From positions 1-39,000 of the forward strand of contig NW_026986618.1 of assembly GCF_963675165.1 (NCBI RefSeq): a stretch of DNA of 39,000 nucleotides, given 5' to 3'. A program made the position numbers and the translations under genes. The stretch comes from Halichondria panicea (Eukaryota > Porifera > Demospongiae > Suberitida > Halichondriidae). The first letter of the stretch is position 1, and every line of letters begins with the position of its first letter. Below are positions 22,286 to 31,964 of the stretch, in pieces. The notes beneath the pieces are model-generated. The model was not told the DNA's origin. It ran no database searches and worked only from the letters and a program-made list of their open reading frames with translations.

Positions 22286-23940
22286 TAGGCTGTTGTCTAT
22301 CCAATTTCCGGCTGGATATGATATTCTGATAGACCATGCAGGGAACAGGTTTTCGAGTTTCCAACAAAGCCACCATGCATGCAGCATTTGAAATGAGCTG
22401 ATACCCACCTATAAAAGAATGAATGCAAGCTAAGCTGCATGAACTATTTTCTTACCTGTCAGTGTCGTCCAGGCCGTTGGTCCACCCAGTTTCCAAAACA
22501 GAAAAGGTTATGGGCCAACGTCCAGGTTTATTAGTATAACTGCATGATGCCAACGGAGAGCCACCAAGCTCTGACAACCAACTATGCAGGAACACATTAA
22601 AAGAATGCTCAAGCTGCGTGAACTATTTTCTTACTTGTCGTCCAGGCCGTTGGTCCACCTAGTTTCCTTAATTGATGCAAACAAGAGACACTAAGCTTTG
22701 AAATGAGCTGACACCAACCTGGAACACATTGCATTCAAGCTGCGTGAACTATTTCTTACTTGTCGTCCAGGCCGTTGGTCCACCTAGTTTCCAGAAGCAG
22801 GACATCTTATGGACCAACGAGCAGGTTTTCTAGTTTAAAGATGCCAATGGAGACACCATGCAAGCTTTGAAGCTCACACCAACCTGGAACACATTAAAAG
22901 AAAGTGCGTGAACTATTTTCTTACTTGTCGTTCAGGCCATTAATTGTCCACCCAGTTTCCAGAAACATGAAACCTTATATGGACCAACGAGCAGGTTTTC
23001 CAGTTTAATGATGCCAACGGAGACACCATGCAAGCTTGCTCACACCAAACTGGAGAACACACTAAAAAGAATACATTCTAAGTGTGCGAACTATTTTTTT
23101 ACTTGTCGTCCAGGCCGTTGGTCCATCCAGTTTCCAGAAACAGGAAACCTCATAGACCAACAAGCAGGATTTCCAGTTTATAATGATGCAACGGAGACAC
23201 CAAGCTTTGAAATGAGCTCATAATCACACCAAACTGGAGAACATATTAAAAGAATACATTCAAAGTGCGCGAACTATTGTTTTACTTGTCGTCCAGGCCG
23301 TTGGTCTATCCAGTTTCCAGAAACAGGAAACCTCATAGACCAACAAGCAGGATTTCCAGTTTATAATGATGCCAACGGAGACACCAAGCTTTGAAATGAG
23401 CTCATAATCACACCAAACTGGAGAACACATTAAAAGAATACATTCAAAGTGCGCGAACTATTTTTTTACTTGTCGTCCAGGCCGTTGGTCCATCCAGTTT
23501 CCAGAAACAGGAAACCTCATAGACCAACAAGCAGGATTTCCAGTTTATAATGATGCCAACGGAGACACCAAGCTTTGAAATGAGCTCATAATCACACCAA
23601 ACTGGGGAACACAGAATGCATTCAAAGTGCATGCATTCAAAGTGCGTGAACTATTTTTTTACTTGTCGTCCAGGCCGTTGGTCCACCTAGTTTCCAGAAA
23701 CGGCCTCCTGTATGGACTAACGAGCAGGTTTTCCTGATGCCAACGAAGACACCAAGCTTTTAAATGAGCTCGGATACGGCTATAAAAAAGAATGCATGCA
23801 AAGTACAATGTATTTTCTTGCTTGTTATCCAGCCCGTTGGTCCACCCACTGAAATAGGAACTTTAATGGACCAACGAATGCATTTTCAGGTTTACCTGAT
23901 ACCAACGGAGCCATACCGAGAATGTTTAAACACTTGTACT
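22286..23940. repeat. right subterminal tandem array, palindromic units
   Basis: About ten units, reverse complements of the left array. The core is cttgtcgtccaggccgttgg, then tccacctagtttccag, a spacer, gaccaacgagcaggttttcc and gatgccaacggagacacc. Three consecutive units from about 23100 to 23640 are nearly identical with a period of about 182, showing recent local amplification; the outer units are more diverged. Short frames here are repeat translations. Confidence 0.85.
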
Positions 23941-24184
23941 TTGTGTAGGGAGTGAAAGGACGACACCAAGGAGACCTGGACCAGCTGTTCCATACCTTTC
24001 TTAAATTGTTGCTTCAATTATAGATATATAGTAGAGGAATCGACAGACATGTTTCGAGAGACTACTCCCTTACTTCTTCTACTATCTATGCTTCAATCAA
24101 CAGTAGATCTAGTCTACATGCTGCAGTGGATACTTGAGCGTCTAGCACTGTACTGTGTACGTGTGCATACTGCATGGGGCTTGT

Positions 24185-24412
24185 GTGTGTGAGCCCCACC
24201 CACCTGCAGGCTCTCAGCCTCCTCATGACGTAATCTACCGTTGGTCCATTCATCAGAGTCCATTGCCACAATCTGGAAAGTGTAATAACTCGTTCTGCAG
24301 CCACCCTAGCCTCGATCCCAGGCCGCACTTCCCACAAAGGCTGGTGAAGGAGGCTACAGCCACCCACGAAAAACGCGAAATTAAAAACACCTCGAAATTT
24401 TTACTGGTACGG
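24185..24412. repeat. right terminal inverted repeat of the large transposon
   Basis: Inverted partner of 13797-14045: gtgtgagccccacccacctg, atgacgtaatctacc, atcagagtccattgccac and tctggaaagtgtaataac. It contains tagcctcgatcccaggccg near 24307, the end motif of another element family found at 35760 and 35883, absent from the left end, so a small insertion or recombination has altered this end. Confidence 0.7.
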
Positions 24413-25770
24413 TATGCGTGCATGCAATGCGTTTCTTTCACCTTTTTTGGAGAGACACTATAAGAACTATCTTCTATTTTTTTGCATGCAGTAGAATGGA
24501 ATGTAGTATATAAATGGGACCAAGCCAACAACTAAGTTCATCTGAAAAAACTTGAAAATTGAGTATAATGAAAGCACTCACGGGTGCTTACGGGTGCTGA
24601 TGCCTCGGTGGAGGTGTCAAAGTGTTCTATGGTGGCCACCAATCCACTGTGTAAGTTATTATTGTAATTGCTTTTTTCAGTAATTATAGTTTTTGAGTTA
24701 GTTGTATCAAAGTGAGGTAGCTTATAGGTAGCTTCATTCCAGTACATGTATACCCATGCACTAGAATAATTAAAGCTACCTAAGCTATAATTATAACACG
24801 TCAATACATGTATACATTCGAATTTATGTCAGTAAACCTTGAGGACGAGGGCGAAGCCCGAGGCCAAGATGGTTTGCAATTCGAAGTATATAATTATAAT
24901 TATGACGGCTGAATGATTTATTACCATTGTCATGATCAGGGTCCGCCTATCAAGAGTGTTGTCAATGAATGATATCTTGTATTGATTACCCTACCCCGTA
25001 TATTTATCATTCCCCCCAAAAGTTCAAAATGCTTTTGCCTATAAAGCTAAGGCCTTAAATGATCACACAGCACAGAACTCTGACGTCGAACATTTCTTCC
25101 CTAAGTAGCCTATGAATACGAAAAAAAATTTGTGTCTACAACATGCAGTAGAGATTCTACTTAGGTATAGATAGGACCTAGCCTTGTTCGCAAGACAATC
25201 TGTCTCTAGAAAAATATGAGCAGGATGGATTTGAACAAATATGGGGACATAAGTGGCAGAGCCGCCCATGGGAGTGGGTATGGGAAGGGGATGTTCCCCC
25301 TTCTGTACCCATGCACTGTAAGCATGCAGAAGGTATTGCTATGATCTTGTAATTCTTATCCCATTTCATTAGTAGAAAAAAGGCTATCTCTCTTGCGGAA
25401 AAACAAGCAAACATGACCGGCTGTGAATGGTGCAAATTTTTGTATGAACTACATGTACCCATTTAATTTTAAATATTCATACAGTACGTGACGTCACGTT
25501 GAATCTATAAAATTAATTATTGCAGTAGAATAATTTTGTACAATGCTCCACCATGCATACGAAAATAACCAGCTATAGACTCTGTAATGAAAACATAGAT
25601 TCGTGACTGAGCGTGCATGCACATACTAAAAAGATAGTCTAGCCTCATTAACGGCCACCTCTAAAGAACAACCACACTCTATAAAATGGCCAAGAGCTCA
25701 GGCGGTGGCAGAATCACCCAATAAAACGATGCATGCTTTCGCTAGCTATTCGTCTCAGTCTATAATAGCT

Positions 25771-25850
25771 AGACACTGTTTAGGAAGTTTCTAGAAGCCC
25801 AAAGGGCTGGCTGTATTCTAAATCATGTGGAAACTTCCTAAACAGTGTCT
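25771..25850. repeat. 20-bp perfect inverted repeat
   Basis: agacactgtttaggaagttt at 25771-25790 is the exact reverse complement of 25831-25850, with a 40-base spacer. It may mark the ends of a very small MITE or a hairpin RNA. Confidence 0.8.
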
Positions 25851-25920
25851 AAGCATTTTAGATCATAGCAACCATGAGTATCTAGCCAATCAGATTTGAA
25901 TGTTCTTATCTAATCTTTGC

Positions 25921-26000
25921 TACATGATTTTCTAAGTGAAGTACATGATTTTCTAAGTAAGTACATGATTTTCTAAATAAGTACATGATTTTCTAAGTTG
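25921..26000. repeat. short tandem repeat, four units of about 20 bases
   Basis: Consecutive copies of tacatgattttctaagtaag with single-base differences. Confidence 0.9.
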
Positions 26001-27256
26001 GATAGAACACTTCCTTTAGCCAATCAAATTGCAGTATTTATGGCAAACATGATCTAAATAAACGTTAGAAGCCTCTCCCTAAAATAGAATTGATTGCGAT
26101 ATTGATAAACCTCACAATATTGTGAAACTTCGCCAAAGTTGGAGATTATAGCCATGTTAATGGTTACGGCAGGACACAGAAACAGGAATGGTGGCAGAGT
26201 TGCTATCTATAATTATAACAATCTTAGTTATAAAGTCACGGTCATAGACAGTTTGATTGAATGTATTGTTGTTTCTTTGCAATTAAAGTTAGTGTTTTGT
26301 ATAGGCCCCCCCAAGCAGCAAAGCTGATTTCTTATAACACCTACTAACTGGTTATATTGCCTCTTGACATAATAATCATTTTTCTTGAACATAATAATTA
26401 TTATAGGTTACGGTATACTGTACTATACTATACTATATAACCTATAATATTATGTTTGGTGACAAGAAAATTTCGTTGACTACAGGCCTGTTCCAATACT
26501 AGTAATTAAACTGCTTGAAAATAAATTGCAGTCTTGCTGCATGCTGGAGCAAATGAACCACACTCTGAGCACCAATAGGGGTTCACACCTGGTAAATCAA
26601 CTAGATCTACCACTGCCCTCAGTTTCTTGGTAAACCATCATTTACACTGGGGATTTTTTGGCAGGAAGATACATCACAGATAGTATACTATCTGTATACT
26701 ACAATACAAAACAGGATCAGCTATATAGCTATAGATTAGACACAGGCAAAACGAGTCCATAGCAGCTAAAATCTGTATATGAGTTATTGCTTGCTTATGA
26801 TGCAGCAAAAACCAGCACCAGTAGTGAAGCCCAAAAAATGATTAAACTTGAAACACCTTGTCCAGCTGACACACCTGCATACCAAAGACAGTGATTATAG
26901 CATTGGACATGTACACACAATTATTTGACAGCTTAGCTGAGAATGATATCCACTGTTTACATAGTACACATGTGTATATCGACAGTTTGTGGAATCCTAC
27001 ATGCACTCACACACTGTATAGGTCTTGATAAACAATGATTGTGTCCCAAGATTAATTTTTGCAGGTACTAGTTGAGCTGGTACAAGTGCTTGTACATTAA
27101 CGAGCCCTAGCTGAGCAACCATAGCAGTGTTTGTATTTAGATCAATATTATTATTATTAGTCAAACTTACAACATACACAATTGCAGATTAATTTTCTAC
27201 ACAATGGCTTTATTGCTAATCATGCTGAAGCTATAACAGTCAATGAAGGGTATGCA

Positions 27257-29250
27257 CTACTCACCGGCGTTGCAAGGATCTGTTCCATTATTATCCTGGC
27301 GTCGTTGTCTCCCTGAGTTTAGTGGACAACTGACCTCTTTCTTGAAACACGGATCATCTGCAGGTTCTCTATCTGTAAAAAGGATGGATCGCAATTGAAC
27401 CGAGTTTACCGTAAAGAATGGATATGACTATAGCCATGCAGTATAGTTTCTGTAGTAATATAGTCTGCACTGTATATATGGATTATTAACAGGTATTCAA
27501 CTATCATAATAATTATACCTTCTTGTATGCTAGTGATGATATTGGCAGCACAATCGGTCACCTCTACCAAGCTAGCATCAGTGTTAACAGGATAACCGAA
27601 AATATCGTAACAGCTATAGTCAATGTCCGGAATTTGTTCAACAAGTCTCTGCTGTAAAATGAGCAGTGAGCCTTGTCCGCACCTCTCAGAGACATCTGCA
27701 CATAATCACCAGCAGATGTGATAGGCAGACGTTATACTGTGGTTACATTCCATTCTACACTTAATTAGCTTATCAGACCATCATCATTATAGGAAATACA
27801 CAACATGCTCACAGTATAGTGACAGTGTTTCATGACAGGTTGTGTGAATATACTCACTAGATGCCATTACATTAACGTACCACCATAAGTCTGTGAGACA
27901 TGCACCACCATGATGACTGCCCGATCAACCAAATTCCTGTTCAAGGCAGGGATTTCATGCATTGCAAAGAAAGAATTCAAGGGGAAAGCTCCTTTCTCTG
28001 ACTCTCCAAAGCCGAGATAAAAGATGGTGCCTGCTGCAGCTTCAGCAAATCTAACTGAGAACTCTTGGAAGAAAGCATAGGAAGTACTACACGGGCACAT
28101 TCCACTGTACTGTATGCCGTCTGAAATGGATAAGATGACATATTAAATGACATAAGAGATGGATGTATAATTATGTTCTGAACAATTTGTGAACGTATAG
28201 TTATAATAGTAGTTACATAATTCTGGTTTGGGGAATCTTGAAAACCATAAGTAGTTTAATAATGGACAAACTGAAACTATAGGGACTGCATTATGTGGTT
28301 AGTATATACATTTTGATAGTTGACATGGTTACGAGACGTGTCATAACTTTGACTTACTTATACCACCACTGGTAGTTCCACACCAGCGTAACTGCGTCAT
28401 GGGCATGTCCAACCTGTCGGCGATTTTGTCCATGATTGATATCGGGAAATAATTTGGACCAGAAAACACGTCAGCAGCATTACACATGCAACTCAGCATG
28501 ACTGACAACTCTATAGTTTGAGACCAGAACAAGAACGTGTCCATCGCGGCAGTTATCGGGAACATGTTGAAGTAGTCCTCATAGTTTCTATTTAAGGAGA
28601 AAACACAGTACGTTTAATTCATTGCATGTAGCTATAGACCTAGCCTATAATAAATTAGTAACCCATAATTATGTAGGGGGAGTTTGCACAGTTATAATGA
28701 GGATTGAGATGTTTGTTCACAACGGACTGTATACATGCAGAAGGTACCATATAGCGCTTTATTTTCGAGGAGCAAACATTTCATAGTTTTTGCGGATTGA
28801 CCTTGAACCTCGAAATGTTGGTGCCTCGAATCATTGTTTACTCACGGTATTACCTCTCTACTGTAGGGGTGTCACTGTGGTCGTTTGAACCTCTACCCTC
28901 GAAAATATTACTACTAAACGTTTAGTTTGAGCAATCTGCCAAATACTAGCTCCTTGGACAATAAAGTGCTATATAATATCTGTATTATTTGCTGAAACAG
29001 TCGCTGTAACAATGCAGTGACTATAAGTAAACACGTACTCTGTAGTTATACCACTAGGGTCTGTGTTGGCAAATGCTGAAGAAAATGCACTCCAATATCC
29101 ATCACACGTGGTATTTATCCGCCCCAAGGCAACACATCCATCTAAGAACAGGGTTGGAAAGGTTTGTGGGGTAGGGTTGCAGTCTCCATCTGGTTGGCTG
29201 TTTACCAGCGACAGCAGAACAAGTAGAGACAGTGCAAATATGTTCCTCAT
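27257..29250 (-). CDS. ADP-ribosyl cyclase (CD38/BST1 family), complete, copy C
   Basis: Secreted or ectoenzyme-type cyclase expected to convert NAD to cyclic ADP-ribose or ADP-ribose. Five exons with good GT..AG borders join in frame: 29039-29250, 28358-28587, 27881-28120, 27519-27695, 27257-27372 (975 nt, 324 aa plus stop). Signal peptide about 1-18 (MRNIFALSLLVLLSLVNS), no later membrane segment. Family hallmarks: Trp92 in LFWSQT (CD38 Trp125), RWCG at 138-141, CPC at 156-158, FSVRFAEAA at 168-176 (CD38 has SRRFAEAA), and Glu203 in MHEIPAL (catalytic Glu226). Phe165 replaces the second active-site Trp (CD38 Trp189). Exon 4 gives SERCGQGSLL and a Cys pair, and exon 5 adds a Cys-containing hydrophilic tail. 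An NTT glycosylation site lies in exon 1. The frame ends GE-TAG; the same bases form a donor (gtgagt), so an extra 3' exon is possible, but AATAAA occurs about 50 bases on. It is head to head with the CARD gene. Confidence 0.9.
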
Positions 29251-30032
29251 CTACATAACAATTATACTGGTCAGTCACAATTTTAAATAACCAATGCATA
29301 TAATTATTAGCTAATTGGTAGATCTACATTGTCATTGGTACAGAATCTAGATCTACAATTTAATATATAGATAGGCTTGTGTATAGATCTAGAATCTAGA
29401 TCTGGTGTGCTATCTAGACAAGACTCATGTGTAGTTAAGTTAGTCACTCACTGTGAATATTAGAAGAATCTACTGCAGCTAGCTGCTGCACTAATGCACT
29501 TTAAACTTTGTATTATAATTTGGAAGGTACATGTACGTAGCAAACCAGACTGACAAGCAAAGCCATGGTTAGTTGGGCGGAGCCCGACCGTCCCTGACGG
29601 GAGGTCGGGTTGCAAGCCTATCTGGGATTTGTTCTAGCGCCACTATAGTGGCGCCCTATCAGATTGCAGCATTTTTCACGTGGCTTGGTTACACTTCCGC
29701 TTGCATCTAGTTGCAAAACCGCATGCAGTATTGCTGTGCCATCCTTGTGGTTTACACGTCATCAAGTCGGTTAACACCCACTTGAGAATAATAATATATT
29801 ATTCATAGCAGTACTACATAATGCGCAGAACAAATCCCAGATAGGCTTGCAACCCGACCTCCCGTCAGGGACGGTCGGGCTCCGCCCAACTAAGCCATGG
29901 TAGGGATACAAATGAATATGCACGTAGATCTATATATGATTATGTTTCAGTATGATGTCATAATTAAGTGAGTTGTTAATACTGTACTAATCTACATAAT
30001 TCTCATCTCTGTTAATTCTGAATTAGCTAAAA
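29251..30032. promoter_or_regulatory. divergent promoter region of cyclase and CARD-TPR genes
   Basis: 782 bases between the two start codons, of which 332 belong to an inserted MITE with its target duplication. The remainder has repeated agatctagat-type segments (29330-29410). Any shared promoter must lie here; no core element can be assigned with confidence. Confidence 0.5.
29570..29892. mobile_element. MITE with 66-bp perfect TIRs and 9-bp target duplication
   Basis: Left TIR 29570-29635 (starts tagttgggcggagcccgacc) is the exact reverse complement of 29827-29892. AGCCATGGT flanks both sides (29561-29569 and 29893-29901), a 9-bp target duplication as made by Mutator-like transposases. An 18-base palindrome (gcgccactatagtggcgc) lies just inside the left TIR. 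The corresponding place in copy 1 lacks it. Related end sequence (gggttgcaagcctat) appears near 37850 and 38010. Confidence 0.9.
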
Positions 30033-31652
30033 ATGACTACAATGCAACCATTAAGTGTAAGTGAAGACACTGATTCAAGAGAAGTTGGCAAACTACTACC
30101 ACTTAACTATTTGGCTGATATTGACGAATCAGTTTCCCAGGAGTCAATACAAGTAAACTTAAAAAAGAACCGAGAAGCCATTCTAAGAAGCCTTGATCCA
30201 TTGTATCCATCGCTTTACGGACTGTTAGATCACTATGAACTTGCTGAAGAATTTACGAGTGGTTCTGAGAAGAACCGTAGAAAAATGGCCGAAAGACTTC
30301 TCAGCAAGATCGAGCAATCGGGTGATTATAGGCAGTTTTTGGACTACCTTGAAGAAGATTATGATGATGAACACACGGGACACACATACATTATTTCATT
30401 GCTCAATGGAAAACAGTTCGGAAAAATGGAGGTGGCAAAACACATTGAATCAGAGACAATTTTGAAGAGTATAACAAAAAAAGCTGGGTTTGTTATAGAT
30501 CAATTAGATACGAAAGGTTTGTTGCCGTATCTTAAAAGCAATAAACTGGTCACCAGGAATGAGGAGGAAGAGATGTCATTAGAGGGAAAGACTTGCAGGG
30601 ATAAAGCGACGCGACTTCTGGCACTTCTCAAAACTAAAGGCCCCACCGCTCATCACATTTTCCTGCACAATTGTCTAGCTGAAAAAGACGCAAATCATTT
30701 TCACCTTTACACTTTGCTAACGGAATCTAACTCAGCGAATACCAGAAAGAGAAAAATATTAGACCTCAGTTTAATATCTGCTCCCCCTACAAAAGTGCCA
30801 AGGCCACTTGACCCTTTACAACTGCCTGAAGGTATCGTGGCACAACGTTATCTAATAAAAATATCAGGTATACGACGGAATTACTCAAATGCTGAACCAG
30901 ACATATTAAAGACACAGTTAGAAAGTGAAGTGAAGTCAGCCGCTAATCCATTGGAGGCCAGGATCGCATTTTGCCTCGAAATGTCCTACTTCTGTGCAGC
31001 TGACATTAAACAAACAAAGCTTATCGTTTTTAGAGCAAAGGAAATGATGAAAAAGCTTGATGGGTGCAATAAACAAGTTTTGGAAGTTCGATATAGGCTC
31101 ATACTAGGTCGTTGCTACAGAATCTGCGGCAAAAACGATAAAGCCAGGAAACATCTCGATAATGCTTTTGCCATTCTCTACGTTCAAAACATTGAACGAG
31201 GGGAGGACGCAATATTGGCAAATTATTTCAAAGCATGCAGTCTCATGAAAAGTGTTGATAAGGTGGACATGGTTGTTAAATGTCTGAAAAATGCTATTGA
31301 TATTGCACAAAAACAAGACTATGGGATGGATATTGCTCACTTTTGCAAAATTCGCTGCGCTCAAGTTTACATTGGTGTATCTGCTGACAATCCAGTCTCG
31401 TACAAAGAGATTATCTCGCCATCCAGTGTAAAAGACGCCAAGGGATTATTGAAAGATTTAGAAGATAATCACTATTCAGACATGAACCCTGCAGCTAAGT
31501 GCTTTTATCTGATAGCCTGCTCTGATGTATATCGGCTTGCTGGAAATGTCGATGAAGCGCGAGAATATGCAAAGCAAGCAGAAAACACAGCTATGTCGAA
31601 GTATCATATTTCATTAGTAGAAAAACGACAAATTCTTTTGCAGGAGAGCTAG
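30033..31652 (+). CDS. tandem-CARD protein with C-terminal TPR-like repeats, complete
   Basis: Single-exon ORF of 539 aa, probably a cytoplasmic adaptor: CARDs are death-fold interaction domains used in apoptosis and innate immune assemblies. Residues about 42-128 form a first CARD-like six-helix domain (AILRSLDPLY, YELAEEFTSG, AERLLSKIEQSGDYRQFLDY). Residues about 148-232 form a second, more typical CARD (VIDQLDTKGLLPYLKSNKLV, RDKATRLLALLKTKGPTAHH, FLHNCL). A basic, Pro-containing linker follows (235-262). Residues about 308-530 are helical pairs resembling TPRs (LEVRYRLILGRCYRICGKND; AAKCFYLIACSDVYRLAGNV; DEAREYAKQA). There is no NACHT, kinase, caspase or LRR region, and no membrane segment. 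The start is supported because the paralogue keeps the same ATG context although its frame is broken afterwards. It is head to head with the intact cyclase. The domain calls are by eye; the first domain could be another death-fold type. Confidence 0.85.
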   Translation: MTTMQPLSVSEDTDSREVGKLLPLNYLADIDESVSQESIQVNLKKNREAILRSLDPLYPSLYGLLDHYELAEEFTSGSEKNRRKMAERLLSKIEQSGDYRQFLDYLEEDYDDEHTGHTYIISLLNGKQFGKMEVAKHIESETILKSITKKAGFVIDQLDTKGLLPYLKSNKLVTRNEEEEMSLEGKTCRDKATRLLALLKTKGPTAHHIFLHNCLAEKDANHFHLYTLLTESNSANTRKRKILDLSLISAPPTKVPRPLDPLQLPEGIVAQRYLIKISGIRRNYSNAEPDILKTQLESEVKSAANPLEARIAFCLEMSYFCAADIKQTKLIVFRAKEMMKKLDGCNKQVLEVRYRLILGRCYRICGKNDKARKHLDNAFAILYVQNIERGEDAILANYFKACSLMKSVDKVDMVVKCLKNAIDIAQKQDYGMDIAHFCKIRCAQVYIGVSADNPVSYKEIISPSSVKDAKGLLKDLEDNHYSDMNPAAKCFYLIACSDVYRLAGNVDEAREYAKQAENTAMSKYHISLVEKRQILLQES

Positions 31653-31893
31653 AATAGTTGATATTGAATTCATGGTATATTCAGTTGATGTTTGTATATA
31701 CATGCAACAGCGTGCAATGTGTTTCTTCTTCACCTTGTTTGGAGAGACACTATAATTAAAAGAGCAATCTTGTATTTATTGCCTAAAGTACAATGTATAA
31801 TGGGACCAAGCCAACCACTGACAGTGAGTGTTACTAGATCTATACTAGCCTCCTTTGCAGCCTCTCCTTTTCTGTTCTTTGTCACTGAAGAGA
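31653..31893. other. 3' flank of the CARD-TPR gene
   Basis: Contains the empty site (31691-31700, tttgtatata) matching the insertion point of the 10.6-kb transposon in copy 1, then the right end of the duplicated block near 31825. No gene. Confidence 0.7.
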
Positions 31894-31964
31894 AATTGGA
31901 GGAACAAAGAAAGAAAGAAGGAAGCGACTGTCTCTTCCTTCTTTCTTTCTTTGTTCCTCCAATT
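31894..31964. repeat. 31-bp perfect hairpin, purine/pyrimidine arms
   Basis: Left arm 31894-31924 (aattggaggaacaaagaaag...) and right arm 31934-31964 are exact reverse complements around a 9-base loop. One arm is nearly all purine, which also favours unusual DNA structures. Confidence 0.9.

Larger units (their letters stand above)
13797..24412. mobile_element. 10.6-kb KDZ/HMGXB3-like DNA transposon with terminal inverted satellite arrays
   Basis: The ends are fixed by comparison with copy 2. Copy 1 reads tttgtatata up to 13796 and resumes tatgcgtgcatgcaatg at 24413, while copy 2 reads tttgtatata then catgcaacagcgtgcaatg at 31691-31719. A TA is present on both sides (13795-13796, 24413-24414). 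The left end is ccgtacgggtgg; the right end, reversed, is ccgtaccagtaa. Inverted similarity continues inward: attacactttccaga, tggcaatggactctgat and gattacgtcat occur on both ends. Contents: left array 14310-15375, transposase remnant 16855-20597 (+), Ulp1-like remnant 20890-22080 (-), right array 22286-23940. A nested model, with an older core inside a TA-inserting shell, is also possible. Confidence 0.75.
3302..24530. repeat. segmental duplication, copy 1 (expanded by insertions)
   Basis: The left edge is marked by gtaaaccatcattt, shared with about 26632. The right edge is marked by gggaccaagccaac (about 24510 here, 31801 in copy 2). Between these edges copy 1 holds the same order as copy 2: shared non-coding flank (3302-3660 and 4086-4200), minus-strand cyclase, plus-strand CARD gene, and shared 3' flank (13721-13796 continuing at 24415). 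Copy 2 spans about 5.2 kb and copy 1 about 21.2 kb; the excess is inserted DNA at 3664-4083, about 4200-5560, 7211-8327, 10261-13247 and 13797-24412. The edges are read by eye and may be off by tens of bases. Confidence 0.85.
24531..26631. other. non-coding stretch between the two duplication copies
   Basis: No gene is supported. It contains a segment near 24562-24625 (tgatgcctcggtggaggt) that recurs inverted near 38268-38308, an arginine-poor short ORF set without family, a hairpin at 25771-25850, a 20-base tandem repeat at 25921-26000, and a short palindromic AT stretch near 26402-26450. The short plus and minus ORFs at 25063-25462 and 26139-26327 show no recognisable protein. Confidence 0.45.
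26632..31825. repeat. segmental duplication, copy 2 (compact, intact)
   Basis: Direct-orientation partner of 3302-24530. It holds shared flank 26632-27180, an intact cyclase gene, a 782-base intergenic region with one MITE, an intact CARD-TPR gene, and shared 3' flank (ggagagacactataa, gggaccaagccaac). Coding similarity between the copies is high, but many silent and replacement differences are visible, so the duplication is not very recent. Confidence 0.85.

Noticed and set aside
25921-26000. Possible CRISPR-like array
   Set aside because: Units are directly adjacent with no spacers, and the genome is eukaryotic; it is a simple tandem repeat.
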